A stretch of DNA of 64,000 bases from an uncultured Chloracidobacterium sp. (GCA_936914845.1 CAKZGE010000001.1:186001-250000), one strand, 5' to 3'; numbered from the stretch's first letter, positions 17,100-26,787 are shown. Numbers and translations are program-made. Notes: generated by a model from the sequence alone, not told the origin.

Positions 17100-17816
17100 T
17101 TAGTAGGTTCCCCGGCGTGAATTTTTCCACTTGTTGGGTGCCGAAATGCTTTGATCGAACTCCCACATCCGCACTGAACCGGTCGAGGACACCACCGTGA
17201 TCGCTCGAGCTACGGCATATTTATCATTGTCGTCTTTGTTTGGCGACCAAAGCTGGATCGTCGCACTGATCGGGTTTCCGTCAGTGCCCAACGGGTTGGT
17301 TCCCCCATCGATCACGGCAGCATTGCCTGTTTCGCCGGAAAACGGGCGAAATCTCAATGTCGCAACGCTCTGCCCTACGCTCATCGGATACACGCTAGGC
17401 GAAAATGTCAGCGGCGGCACCGGCGTCGGCTCCGGCGGATCGTATGCAATATCGGCCGGCCGATAGCCGATCCTCAATTCCCCATCCGGCAGCCAATGCA
17501 ACACTCTCAGGATCCGTGCATTGCTTACGGATTTAGGCGTCATCTGATTGTTCTCGTCGATCAGGGTAACGGTTCGCTTGTCTCGATTGAATTCAACCCG
17601 CATTGTCTCGCGCTCGGTCAATGAACGCTGGCGAGCCTCTTGCAGCAGATCAACGATCTTCAACGATTCTTCGTCCGGCACATACAGCTTTTGATACGGA
17701 TTTAAGTAAAACAATGCGAAACCGCTGAGGATGAATATCATCGCCACCACTACCAGCAATTCCGATACGGAAAAACCCTTATCGTCGCGATAGACCGCTA
17801 AACAGTTCCTTTTCAT
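17100..17816 (-). CDS. FimT/GspH-like minor pilin
   Basis: First gene of the minor-pilin operon. The prepilin site is DDKGFSVSELLVVVAMIFIL with Glu5 after cleavage, then LQEARQRSLTERETMRVEF, the helix and first strand of the GspH/FimT fold. The 238-residue length is slightly longer than usual because of an insert rich in Pro and Thr (YDPPEPTPVPPLTF). FimT-type proteins can bind DNA for natural transformation in other species; this cannot be judged here. Its stop is 16 bases before the pilV-like start. Confidence 0.85.
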   Translation of the reverse strand: MKRNCLAVYRDDKGFSVSELLVVVAMIFILSGFALFYLNPYQKLYVPDEESLKIVDLLQEARQRSLTERETMRVEFNRDKRTVTLIDENNQMTPKSVSNARILRVLHWLPDGELRIGYRPADIAYDPPEPTPVPPLTFSPSVYPMSVGQSVATLRFRPFSGETGNAAVIDGGTNPLGTDGNPISATIQLWSPNKDDNDKYAVARAITVVSSTGSVRMWEFDQSISAPNKWKNSRRGTY

Positions 17817-18022
17817 AGTGTGTTGCTCTTTTTAGACTTGATATTCCGTCCGGAAAAAGGACCTATAGAATACAAAGAAGGAATGGAAAACACTTTCCAA
17901 AATCATTTTACATTGTTGAACATTGGAATGCAATAGAAGATTTCGCAGGATTATATGGTTCGAGTTTTTCGCTTTCCGAAATTTTATAGGTAAAATAAAC
18001 AGCAGTTTCGTATCTAATTGCG
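17817..18022. other. Intergenic region between divergent pilin and FHA/PBP operons
   Basis: This AT-rich 206-base stretch must hold promoters for both the minor-pilin operon (minus) and the FHA-PBP2-RodA-PP2C genes (plus). I see no convincing operator, RNA gene or short coding frame in it, and no promoter that I would place with confidence. Confidence 0.6.
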
Positions 18023-19006
18023 ATGAGCGAAGAAATTCAAGCGGCAGCAGAAACAAAAGAATCGCGGCGGGCCGGTGTTTCACCGGATTGGCTCGTTCGC
18101 GGTGTTCTCACGAAGATCGGCGATACACTCGACCGGTTTACCGGCCGCAGATGGCAGCCTTCAAGCAATTTGGCTACCAGCGAACTTGCCGAAAAGCTTA
18201 AGAAACTGCTTGAGGAAGAGATCCGGATAGAAGACGACGGGCGTCGCTTTGTTCCGCATAACATTAGCCTTAAGATGCAATGGGACAAATTCTCTACCGA
18301 TTCGGAAAGATCGTTGCGATCCCTTAAAACTGAACTACTGACTTCGGCTGTTGATTTCATCAATGACAATCGTTTTTACACTTATGCACCGCTGACACTA
18401 GAGGTCAAACCGGACTATTTTACATCCGGCGTAAAGCTTTTTGTTAGTTTCGATCGATTTGCGGATGAAGAACACGAGGCGGAGCTTAATGTTTCCGTAC
18501 CCGGTATGACAACGGGGCAATTGGTCGGAGAGGCTCAGATCGAAGAAAGTTTGCCTGATATTCCGGGAAGGGCCATGTTTTCTCTTAACGGTGTCCAGCG
18601 TGAGGTAAAGCTCTTGTTTGCAGATGGTAAGCGATCGAGTGTCGGACGAACCAAAGAGAATGATCTCGCCCTTAACGATCCGAGTGTCTCCAAAATGCAC
18701 GCGTCGTTAATGTTAGATCGCGGGGGGCAGCTTTTTGTGGCTGACACCGGCTCGACCAATGGAACTTTCATCGGCGGCGAGCGTATCCCATACGGCAAAG
18801 CAGTACAGGTTTCGAAGGGGCAAAAGGTCACTTTTGGAACAGTCGGCGTTTTGTTTGACATAATGCTGCAAGCCCCGGCAAAACCACTTGATCCGCTTCC
18901 CCGTCATTCTTTGAGTGACGACGGCCGATTCGCAACAAAGATCGATGCTCCGCCGGCAGCAGCGACACAGCCCTCGATGATCCTTGACGAAGAGGAGAAA
19001 CGCTAG
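18023..19006 (+). CDS. DUF3662 + FHA domain protein (FhaB/FhaA-like)
   Basis: The 327-residue cytoplasmic protein has a DUF3662-like N-terminal part (GVLTKIGDTLDRFTGRRWQP, then a charged helix and RFVPHNISLKM) and an FHA domain at about 195-285 (VGRTKENDLALNDPSVSKMHASL, then DTGSTNGTFIGGERI). All key FHA residues (GR, S..H, NGT) are present. A low-complexity tail follows. It opens the operon with PBP2, RodA/FtsW and PP2C, six bases before the PBP gene. This suggests a phospho-dependent link between kinase and cell-wall synthesis. Confidence 0.88.
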   Translation: MSEEIQAAAETKESRRAGVSPDWLVRGVLTKIGDTLDRFTGRRWQPSSNLATSELAEKLKKLLEEEIRIEDDGRRFVPHNISLKMQWDKFSTDSERSLRSLKTELLTSAVDFINDNRFYTYAPLTLEVKPDYFTSGVKLFVSFDRFADEEHEAELNVSVPGMTTGQLVGEAQIEESLPDIPGRAMFSLNGVQREVKLLFADGKRSSVGRTKENDLALNDPSVSKMHASLMLDRGGQLFVADTGSTNGTFIGGERIPYGKAVQVSKGQKVTFGTVGVLFDIMLQAPAKPLDPLPRHSLSDDGRFATKIDAPPAAATQPSMILDEEEKR

Positions 19007-19012
19007 ACCAAG

Positions 19013-20929
19013 ATGTACGGATCCTTTTTATTGTTGATCGATTGGGACAGATTTCGACCCGAGAATATCTTTGGCGGACAGGTATTGGAGCGTACCCCCG
19101 CCGGACTTAGCATTCTTTATATTATCGGCGTCGGCATACTGATAGGTTTTTTGGTTCTTACTTTTTTCGATAATTTTGGGCGCCCAAAATTCCTTTTTGA
19201 ACGCGACCTTCCCCGCGAGGTCAAAAAGAAGATCACGCAGACCATCGCCAATCGAAGCCTTCGTCTATGGCAGTTTATATTCGTTGCATTGGCATTTACG
19301 GTTTTCGGTTTTCAGGTTTACTGGACATATTTTGCGGGCGATTCAAACGAACAATTCCAAGCTCTGGCTTATAAGGACCTCCGCACACGCCGGGTAACCG
19401 CTGCCAATCTGCGAGGCTGGATGTTGGACAGAAGCGGCCAACTTGCGTCATCGCTGGCCTATTACAAACTTGATAAAGACGGCAACATTGTGAGGTCCTT
19501 TCCGCTTGAGGTGGAAATGGCACATCTTTTGGGCACCGAACGCGGCACGCCCGGCTTGGAGCGGACACTGTACCGCCGAAATTACGACCCTACGCCCGAG
19601 GCTTGGGAGGTCTTAACAAAGATCAAGCGAAAAGAAGATTCGGAAAAAGATGTCCGTATCACGATCGACCGCGATCTGCAGTCCTATATCGCCAAACAAC
19701 TCGACGGCAAAAAGGGAGCGATAGTTGTTCTAAACCCTCAAAATGGCGATATTTTAGGGATCTATTCGAACCCGTCCTTCAACCTTAGCCAAGCTCAGGA
19801 TCTGGATGAATATCTAAAACTGGAGGGCAACAAACGAGACAAGCCTTTGCTGAACCGTGCCACACGGGAATTCTATGTTCCCGGTTCGACTTTCAAAACT
19901 TTTACGATGATATCAGCATTTCGCGGGAACAAGCAGAATTCGATGTTCCCGAGCTATCCGGGCGGATTTAAGCCAACGCGGAATTCGCGACCTATCGTCG
20001 ATGCAACGCAAAAGCTTTTCCCTGACGGCACTGTCACCGGCGTCTGTGACGGCGGCTGTCAAGAAAAGGATATTACTTTTGCTTACAAGGTTTCGAGCAA
20101 TCAATATTTTGCCCAGATGGCTATCGAACTCGGCCGCGAAAGGCTGCGGGAATCGGCCTTGATGTTCGGCATTGCTCCTGTTGAAACGCCGGGAGACGCT
20201 CTTTTGCAAGGCTTCTTTCCGAATATCTTTACGACCAGCAATCCGGCGATCGCAACCGCTTTGGCTCCGCAGCAATCTACCATGGTCACCGGAAAGGAAA
20301 TATCCCTTTTCGATATTGGCCTAGAAGGTATGGGGCAAGGCTATGCGGGACAAATGACGCCTTTGCAAATGGCACTAATAGCTGCCGTGCCGGCGAATAT
20401 GGAGGGCAAACTCATGAAACTGCGGATCGAAGCTGACCAGACGCCGGAAGCCTTTTCGCAGGTATTGTCGCCGGCTCAAGCAGCAGCTGTCCGCAGTATT
20501 ATGTCCACCGTTACCGAAGAACCGGGCGGTACCGGAACTGTGATCTCATCAAAACTGGCCGGCACCGGCATTCGCACCGGCGGAAAAACCGGCACGGCCG
20601 AAAAAGAAGCACTGCTGTATGACGAAAAAACTGGTAAATTGCGTACCGAAAAGCGAAAACGCAAGAATGACAAAGGAGAGATCGAAGAATACGAGGTGCC
20701 CTTGATGTATCAACGCACGGACAGTTGGTTCATAACAATTGCACCTCTCGAAAGACCACAGGTAGCGATAGCAGTCGTCGTCGAGGGCGGCGGTTTTGGT
20801 GCCCGCACGGCGGCCCCCATCGCTGCTAATGTGATCTTAAAGGCTCGCGAATTAGGGCTTTTAGGTGACCAATATAAACCTAAGGCTCCGGTTCCGGCAG
20901 CGAAAAAGCCCGCAGGAAAGAGGCGTTGA
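19013..20929 (+). CDS. Class B penicillin-binding protein (PbpA/PBP2-like transpeptidase)
   Basis: The 638-residue protein has two N-terminal hydrophobic segments (about 25-50 and 85-110; class B PBPs usually have one) and a short dimerisation region. The transpeptidase domain carries all three active-site motifs: S292-T-F-K, S361-S-N and K525-T-G. This D,D-transpeptidase crosslinks peptidoglycan. It has an unusually charged segment after KTG (KLRTEKRKRKNDKGEIEEYE). The RodA/FtsW gene follows by one base, the standard SEDS-PBP pairing. Its closest domain plan is actinobacterial PbpA rather than the elongation PBP2 of proteobacteria. Confidence 0.92.
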   Translation: MYGSFLLLIDWDRFRPENIFGGQVLERTPAGLSILYIIGVGILIGFLVLTFFDNFGRPKFLFERDLPREVKKKITQTIANRSLRLWQFIFVALAFTVFGFQVYWTYFAGDSNEQFQALAYKDLRTRRVTAANLRGWMLDRSGQLASSLAYYKLDKDGNIVRSFPLEVEMAHLLGTERGTPGLERTLYRRNYDPTPEAWEVLTKIKRKEDSEKDVRITIDRDLQSYIAKQLDGKKGAIVVLNPQNGDILGIYSNPSFNLSQAQDLDEYLKLEGNKRDKPLLNRATREFYVPGSTFKTFTMISAFRGNKQNSMFPSYPGGFKPTRNSRPIVDATQKLFPDGTVTGVCDGGCQEKDITFAYKVSSNQYFAQMAIELGRERLRESALMFGIAPVETPGDALLQGFFPNIFTTSNPAIATALAPQQSTMVTGKEISLFDIGLEGMGQGYAGQMTPLQMALIAAVPANMEGKLMKLRIEADQTPEAFSQVLSPAQAAAVRSIMSTVTEEPGGTGTVISSKLAGTGIRTGGKTGTAEKEALLYDEKTGKLRTEKRKRKNDKGEIEEYEVPLMYQRTDSWFITIAPLERPQVAIAVVVEGGGFGARTAAPIAANVILKARELGLLGDQYKPKAPVPAAKKPAGKRR

Positions 20930-20930
20930 A

Positions 20931-22601
20931 GTGAATACCAAGAACCGCACATCGTCACATTTTTTTATTCTCCTGCTTATTGTCGGCTTGACGGCGGTCT
21001 CCCACTATTCGATCCACTATGGAGCCTTGATCCGCGGATATGAAACTTCGCCGCTGACGGCGTATCGCAATATTGGCCTTCTGGCATTCCTGGCGATACT
21101 CCCCATTTTCTTGAAAAGATTCTTGAAATTTCAGGGCAACTGGACCCTTTATACCGCAGCCGTGTTGCTCTTCTCGATCGGCCTAACCATTCAATACAGG
21201 CTATTTAGCGACCCGGAATATACATCGCGAAAGGACAAGGCGGAAGCACGTCAACAGAAGATCAAGACGCTGCAGCTTCACTACATACAGGAGAATTATT
21301 CGGCCGAAAAGAAACAGATAATGGGCCTGCCCCCTACGCCGCCTTCACCCGTCGATCTTTCGACCGAAACACCGCGGCCCGCAGAGGATTCTTTTTCAAG
21401 TGTTTTGATGTCCGGCAGAACCGTCAATCCGGTGCTTGGGATCCTGGGACTGCTAGCGGCATTCCTGTTGTTGCGGAGAGACAAAATGCTTGAATTCCTC
21501 CAAAACAATGGGTTTCTGATCGTACTTTTGACCCTGATCCCACTGTTCTTGGCTGCAGTAACGTCCAAAGCGGGCAAGTCTATCGGAAATATGACGCCAT
21601 GGGAACCGTCGAAAATTCCCTTCCTTATTGGGTTCGCTGCTATTCTGGCAGTTTTGTATAAGAATTTGGCGAGAACCTATTGGGGGCTTCCGCGTGCAAA
21701 AGATGTCGTGCCACTGGTCTTTATGGCGGCTTTGCCCTTCTTTCCATTCTTTGTGCTAAAGGATTTCGGTCAAATGATGGTGTTCAGCAGTGTTTACGCG
21801 ACGCTGTATCTGATCGCCGTCCGTCGCTTCTCTCAGCGTTTCGTACTTATCGGCAGCGTCCTGCTGGTAGCGGGCATACTTATTGTTGGTGCATTGCCGG
21901 ACAACACACAGGCCAAAATACCTCTGCTGCCTACCCTTGCAAAACCTGTCAAGACCGTCCTGCCGGATCGTATTCAGCAGAGATTTCATCTGTGGCTCGA
22001 CGGTTTCAATCCGCCGACACCGGAAACCTCTTGGTGGAAAGAAGATTACGACAGCTATTACAAAAAGCTTGTTGAACGCGATCCGGAGCTGCCGCAAATG
22101 CTCCAGGACGACCCAAATCTGCAGCGAACTATAAATGTTGACGCATGGTTCGACGTTTTAGCATTTCAACCGGCGCAGGCAACGTTCGGACTCGCTTCCG
22201 GAGGAACCACAGGCCGCGGACTGGGCCTTGGATTTCCGGAGTTGATACCGGTCGCAGATTCAGACTATATCTTTGCCGCTTTGGCCGAAGAACTTGGACT
22301 TTTTGGTGGTTTATTGATAACCTTTGCTCTCATTGTGTTCGTCAGTGCGGGGGTTCGCACAGCCTTGGATGCTCGCGATATGTTCAGCAAATTGTGCGCG
22401 ATCGGGCTTTCGGCCTTTATAGGATTTCAAGCTCTCGTGAATATTGGCGGGATAACCCGGGCATTGCCGATGACCGGGATCACTCTTCCTTTTGTCAGCC
22501 ATGGCGGATTTTCGCTTATTACCAGCTTTGTTATGCTGGGAATGTTGATGGCTTTTTCGCACCGGAATGCTGTCGATAGGCAGTTCAATGAGGCTAATTA
22601 G
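20931..22601 (+). CDS. SEDS-family peptidoglycan glycosyltransferase (RodA/FtsW/SpoVE)
   Basis: A polytopic membrane protein of 556 residues from GTG 20931, which sits just after the pbp stop with GGAAAGAGG upstream. Signature blocks are DSDYIFAALAEELGLFGGLL and the end region GGITRALPMTGITLPFVSHGGFSL, as in FtsW and RodA. SEDS proteins polymerise glycan strands together with a class B PBP. A long hydrophilic insert lies between early membrane segments (about 90-150), which is not usual. RodA or FtsW cannot be chosen with certainty; pairing with PbpA favours RodA-like work. Confidence 0.9.
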   Translation: MNTKNRTSSHFFILLLIVGLTAVSHYSIHYGALIRGYETSPLTAYRNIGLLAFLAILPIFLKRFLKFQGNWTLYTAAVLLFSIGLTIQYRLFSDPEYTSRKDKAEARQQKIKTLQLHYIQENYSAEKKQIMGLPPTPPSPVDLSTETPRPAEDSFSSVLMSGRTVNPVLGILGLLAAFLLLRRDKMLEFLQNNGFLIVLLTLIPLFLAAVTSKAGKSIGNMTPWEPSKIPFLIGFAAILAVLYKNLARTYWGLPRAKDVVPLVFMAALPFFPFFVLKDFGQMMVFSSVYATLYLIAVRRFSQRFVLIGSVLLVAGILIVGALPDNTQAKIPLLPTLAKPVKTVLPDRIQQRFHLWLDGFNPPTPETSWWKEDYDSYYKKLVERDPELPQMLQDDPNLQRTINVDAWFDVLAFQPAQATFGLASGGTTGRGLGLGFPELIPVADSDYIFAALAEELGLFGGLLITFALIVFVSAGVRTALDARDMFSKLCAIGLSAFIGFQALVNIGGITRALPMTGITLPFVSHGGFSLITSFVMLGMLMAFSHRNAVDRQFNEAN

Positions 22602-22663
22602 CAGGTTTAGCTTGAACACGGTAATTGACTGATTTTAATGTATTTGGAGTACTACTTAAAGTG

Positions 22664-24283
22664 ATGGATGAACACTTGACGGTCATAGCAGCAGCGATCT
22701 CCGACAGAGGTTTGAGCGAAAAACGCCCGGTCAATGAGGATTCGTACATAGCCTCGCTCGAACACGGCATATTCGCCGTTGCCGATGGTGTTGGCGGAGC
22801 TCAGGCCGGTGATGTTGCGTCTCAAATGGCTGTTGAGATAATTGGCGAGGCGTTTGTGAACTTGACCATCGAAGCAGACCCGGAAGATACGATGAAACTC
22901 GCTCTCGAGCGAGCGAATGAAGCCATCTTTCATATGTCGCACGACCTGCCGCAGCTGTCATCAATGGCAACGACCGTCGTCGCTCTCCACCTTGCCCGCG
23001 AGGTGGCAACTATCGCACATGTCGGTGATTCAAGGCTCTATCGTTTAGATCCCAGCGGCCAACTTCACCGCGAAACCGCTGACCATTCAGTAGTGGAGGA
23101 AGAGGTGCGAGCGGGCCGGATGACCCCCGAACAAGCCGCCAATCATCCGAGCAGAAATGTCATCAGTCGTGCATTAGGAGCGGAAAGCACTGTCGATATC
23201 GATCTGAAAATGCAGATCGTAAAGCCCGGAACCAAATTCTTGCTTTGTTCGGATGGCGTCACCCGCCATATTGATGACTGGGAACTCGCGGCTCTTCTGT
23301 CCTCTGAAGACTCGCCCGAAGATATATGCGGACAGATCAGAGGGATTTGTTACGACCGCGGGGCTGAAGACAACCTAACGGCAATAGTGGTTTTCTCTCC
23401 GCTGGCTGAAGCTGAATTTCAAACGGCCCCGCTGGTCTATCCGCATTCCGAAACTATTGTAGAGGAAGAAGTTACGATCGCTGGCTCGAGACCTGTCGAT
23501 GAACATGAAAGCTCGACCACGTCGGGATCCGGCCTTCTAGACGAACCGCCGCAGATCGCGGTTCCGTTGGCAAAGGGCGATGATTCTGAAGATAACGAGG
23601 CCTATCTGCTGGAAAATGCTGAAGAGATCTATGCTGACGAACCTCAACCCGATGAGACATACACTTCTTCAAGCGTGATCGTACCGGCAGAACATACAGA
23701 TCCACCCGTTGTTACGCGGTCCGAAAGGTCGGAGACATTTGCTTCTGATCTCCACGGCGAGCCGGAAATGGGCTCATTTGCTGGTCGGATGCTTTCGTCG
23801 CTTATATTACTGGTCGTTGGATCATTGCTGGGCATGGCGGCATTTTACTTTCTACTACGTACGGAACCTACCGTTGTCCAACAGCCCCCACCGGTTTTAA
23901 CGGAACAGAAAAGTAATAACGTTCCTTTGACCAGTTTTGAAGAAGGCCGTCGATTGGTCGATAAGAACCCGGCTGCATACATTCAAGCAAATGCCGCCAG
24001 TCCTCAGACTTCAGAAGAATACTTTTTACTTGGCAGGGCTTTCTTTCTGTCCGGGAAGCAGTGGGAGGCAAAGCGAGCATTTACTGAAGCGAAAAATCGG
24101 CTTAGTCAGGCGGACCCGCTTAATGCTGCAACGTTGGCAAATGAGATCGGAATGGCATTGGCTATCATCGACAGCCCCTCTGCTGCAGAAGCGATGCAGA
24201 AAGACATAACGTCGAGGGCCGCCGCAAATTCGGGTACCCCGAATGGTGCAGCCGGCGAGCCTTCGCCAACCCCGGCTTCTTAA
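22664..24283 (+). CDS. PP2C-family Ser/Thr phosphatase with transmembrane helix (PstP-like)
   Basis: Residues 1-245 are a PP2C domain: SEKRPVNEDSYIA, VADGVGGAQAGD, VGDSRLYR, LLCSDGVTRHI and EDNLTAIVV, with the metal-binding Asp residues intact. An acidic linker (about 250-380) leads to one membrane helix (MLSSLILLVVGSLLGMAAFYFL) and an outside segment with TPR-like helices (SEEYFLLGRAFFLSGKQWEAKRAF). It should reverse Ser/Thr kinase signalling at the membrane. I prefer ATG 22664 (GTG 22661 adjoining) to a TTG upstream. It ends the FHA-PBP-RodA operon and overlaps the convergent methyltransferase by 4 bases. Confidence 0.9.
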   Translation: MDEHLTVIAAAISDRGLSEKRPVNEDSYIASLEHGIFAVADGVGGAQAGDVASQMAVEIIGEAFVNLTIEADPEDTMKLALERANEAIFHMSHDLPQLSSMATTVVALHLAREVATIAHVGDSRLYRLDPSGQLHRETADHSVVEEEVRAGRMTPEQAANHPSRNVISRALGAESTVDIDLKMQIVKPGTKFLLCSDGVTRHIDDWELAALLSSEDSPEDICGQIRGICYDRGAEDNLTAIVVFSPLAEAEFQTAPLVYPHSETIVEEEVTIAGSRPVDEHESSTTSGSGLLDEPPQIAVPLAKGDDSEDNEAYLLENAEEIYADEPQPDETYTSSSVIVPAEHTDPPVVTRSERSETFASDLHGEPEMGSFAGRMLSSLILLVVGSLLGMAAFYFLLRTEPTVVQQPPPVLTEQKSNNVPLTSFEEGRRLVDKNPAAYIQANAASPQTSEEYFLLGRAFFLSGKQWEAKRAFTEAKNRLSQADPLNAATLANEIGMALAIIDSPSAAEAMQKDITSRAAANSGTPNGAAGEPSPTPAS

Positions 24284-25071
24284 CCGGACCTTGCTACTTC
24301 AAACAGGATCACCGCCGCTGATGCGGCCAAATTAAGGCTTTCGACCCTATTTGCCATCGGAATGGTCACTCGGTCATCCGCCAGGTTAATCAAGTTTTGA
24401 GGAACTCCGTGGGCCTCAGATCCAAAGATCACTACCCGCGGCATGCTCCAATCGACATCATAATATGCTTTCCCAGTTATATCGGCAACGGTCATGCGGA
24501 AACCATTCCCCTTCATCAACCGCAAAAACTCTTCTTCCGGAGCATTTTCCCAAATGGGTAGCCGAAATACAGAACCCATAGAAGCCCTTACCGCTTTTGG
24601 CGAATAAGCATCCGCCGACCGTGAGGAAATGGCGACACCGGAGCAACCGGCCGCCTCCGCGGTGCGAAACAGAGCTCCGAGATTTGATGGGTTCGATATC
24701 TGGTGCAGATAGACAACCACCCCTTCCGCCAATTTTTCGATCTGTTTCCGTGCTGCCGGCGGCTTTTGAACCGCCATCAGGATCCCCTGCGGGCTATCTG
24801 TGTCGGCGATCTGTGCGATCATATTTTCAGGAACGACGTAAACGTTGGCACACCTGGTGACGAGACGATGCAGAAGCTCCGCTCGTCGATCGCAAGCACC
24901 AAAATCCGGCCCGATTACAGCGAGCGGTACATCCAATTCCGTACGCAGCACCTCCTCGGCCAGGCGACGCCCTTCGACGAAGATATCGTTCGATTCCCTT
25001 CTTTCTTTTAGCGAACGAAGATATTTAAGTTTTGCATTATCTCGACTGGAAATTCGCGGCAGATCGATCAT
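24280..25071 (-). CDS. TrmH/SpoU-family RNA 2'-O-methyltransferase
   Basis: The 263-residue protein has the N-terminal RNA-binding part (SSRDNAKLKYLRSLKERR, FVEGRRLAEEVLR) and the C-terminal SPOUT knot with its three motifs: NPSNLGALFRTAEAAG, VIFGSEAHGVP and IPMANRVESLNLAASAAVILFE. It methylates ribose in rRNA or tRNA using S-adenosylmethionine. The N-terminus fits the 23S rRNA branch (RlmB/TsnR-like). The target base cannot be told. It is divergent from the carboxylase gene with 49 bases between. Confidence 0.9.
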   Translation of the reverse strand: MIDLPRISSRDNAKLKYLRSLKERRESNDIFVEGRRLAEEVLRTELDVPLAVIGPDFGACDRRAELLHRLVTRCANVYVVPENMIAQIADTDSPQGILMAVQKPPAARKQIEKLAEGVVVYLHQISNPSNLGALFRTAEAAGCSGVAISSRSADAYSPKAVRASMGSVFRLPIWENAPEEEFLRLMKGNGFRMTVADITGKAYYDVDWSMPRVVIFGSEAHGVPQNLINLADDRVTIPMANRVESLNLAASAAVILFEVARSG

Positions 25072-25120
25072 ATACTTTTCGGCTTTTGAAAAACGTCACA
25101 ACTCGTTAAACTTATCACTT

Positions 25121-26683
25121 ATGAAACCCGAGACTCAACATGAAACCAAACTCGATGTCCTTAAACAGCTGTCCAAAGAAGCAGAGATTGGCGGCGGTGC
25201 CGCAAGGCTTGAGAAGCAGAGACAAAATGGCCGCCTGACTGCTCGAGAAAGAATCGACTTTTTCCTGGATGACGGCACCTTTCAGGAGTTTGATAAATTC
25301 GTTACCCACCGCTCGGTCGATTTTGGCCTCGACAAACAGGTATTTCCGGGTGACGGCGTTGTTACCGGGCACGGGCGGGTGGACGGTCGCGAGGTTTTCG
25401 TTTTCGCTCAGGATTTTTCCGTTTTTGGCGGTTCACTTTCTGAAACACACGCCGAAAAGATATGTAAGATAATGGACCTGGCGATGAAGACCGGAGCACC
25501 CGTTATCGGGCTCAACGACTCCGGCGGGGCTCGGATTCAGGAGGGCGTCGTCTCGCTCGGCGGTTATGCTGATATATTTTTGCGAAACACTCTCGCCAGC
25601 GGTGTTATCCCGCAGATCAGCTGCATTCTAGGCCCATGTGCCGGCGGAGCAGTATATTCACCGGCGATAACGGACTTCAACATCATGGTTCGCGACACTT
25701 CATATATGTTTATCACCGGCCCGGATGTGATCAAAACCGTTACCCACGAAGATGTCACGAAAGAGGAATTGGGAGGTGCAATGACACACAACGCGATATC
25801 AGGCGTTGCTCATTTTGCCGCCAATTCCGATGAACATGCCCTTCAGCTTACACGAGAACTGCTATCTTTCATCCCGTCGAACAATATGGAAACGGCCCCG
25901 TTCTTGCCGACCTCCGATCCGGCAGATCGCACCAGCGAAATTCTCAATACGGTCGTTCCCGAATCGTCCAATCAGCCTTACGACATTCGTGAAGTGATAA
26001 CCGAAGTCGTCGATGATCGGTATTTCTTTGAGGTACAACAGCATTTCGCTCCGAATATTATCATCGGATACGCTAGATTGGGGGGGCATTCAGTCGGCAT
26101 CGTGGCAAATCAGCCTTCGTTCCTCGCCGGAGTTCTCGATATTGATGCCTCTGTAAAGGCGGCCCGATTTGTTCGTTTTTGCGATTGTTTTAACATTCCT
26201 TTAATAACTTTCGAAGATGTGCCGGGCTTTCTTCCCGGTATCAATCAGGAACATTTCGGCATCATTCGCCACGGAGCTAAGCTCTTGTACGCCTTCGCAG
26301 AAGCTACCGTACCCAAGATCACAGTTATCACGCGAAAGGCCTATGGCGGAGCATATTGCGTTATGTCGTCGAAACATATTCGAACAGATATCAACTTCGC
26401 ATATCCGGGAGCAGAGATCGCTGTCATGGGCGCAGAAGGAGCGGCCGGTGTGCTCTATCGCAAAGAGATCGCTACGGCAGAATCTCCTGAGGAATTCCGT
26501 TTAAATAAGGTGGAAGAGTTCAGGGAGAAATTCGCAAATCCTTATGTTGCCGCTCAGCGAGGGTTCATAGACGAGGTTATCGAACCGGCATTCACGCGGC
26601 CAAAATTGATATCTGCCCTAGAGCTTCTAAAAAACAAAAGAGACTCCAATCCGCTGAAAAAACATGGGAATATACCTTTATAA
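25121..26683 (+). CDS. Acyl-CoA carboxylase beta (carboxyltransferase) subunit
   Basis: The 520-residue protein from ATG 25121 matches propionyl/acetyl-CoA carboxylase beta chains: ARLEKQRQNGRLTARERI, FAQDFSVFGGSLSETHAEKI, LNDSGGARIQEGV, and the second crotonase half RKAYGGAYCVMSSKH with AVMGAEGAAGVLYRKEI. It transfers CO2 from carboxybiotin to acyl-CoA. A longer frame upstream (from 24845) runs over the methyltransferase gene and is not part of it. Partner alpha/biotin subunits are not in the window, so whether it acts on propionyl- or acetyl-CoA is undetermined. Confidence 0.93.
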   Translation: MKPETQHETKLDVLKQLSKEAEIGGGAARLEKQRQNGRLTARERIDFFLDDGTFQEFDKFVTHRSVDFGLDKQVFPGDGVVTGHGRVDGREVFVFAQDFSVFGGSLSETHAEKICKIMDLAMKTGAPVIGLNDSGGARIQEGVVSLGGYADIFLRNTLASGVIPQISCILGPCAGGAVYSPAITDFNIMVRDTSYMFITGPDVIKTVTHEDVTKEELGGAMTHNAISGVAHFAANSDEHALQLTRELLSFIPSNNMETAPFLPTSDPADRTSEILNTVVPESSNQPYDIREVITEVVDDRYFFEVQQHFAPNIIIGYARLGGHSVGIVANQPSFLAGVLDIDASVKAARFVRFCDCFNIPLITFEDVPGFLPGINQEHFGIIRHGAKLLYAFAEATVPKITVITRKAYGGAYCVMSSKHIRTDINFAYPGAEIAVMGAEGAAGVLYRKEIATAESPEEFRLNKVEEFREKFANPYVAAQRGFIDEVIEPAFTRPKLISALELLKNKRDSNPLKKHGNIPL

Positions 26684-26685
26684 AG

Positions 26686-26717
26686 ACTTTAACTGTCGGA
26701 CGTGGGACAGTTAAAGT
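26686..26717. repeat. Dispersed palindromic element, copy 2 (perfect)
   Basis: ACTTTAACTGTC (26686-26697) and GACAGTTAAAGT (26706-26717) form a perfect 12-bp inverted repeat around an 8-base centre, and the match to copy 3 continues for two more bases (AT). It starts two bases after the carboxylase stop and is about 70 bases before alr. No T-run follows, so a terminator is unlikely. Confidence 0.7.
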
Positions 26718-26787
26718 ATCTCCGGAAGAGTGTGAACTAAACCGTTCTCGGACAACAATTAAGAAAATTTCCTGAAGTTTAACATTA

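Noticed and set aside
24845..25120. N-terminal extension of the carboxylase beta gene
   Set aside because: These 92 codons are antisense to the methyltransferase gene and unlike the family, whose N-terminus fits the ATG at 25121.
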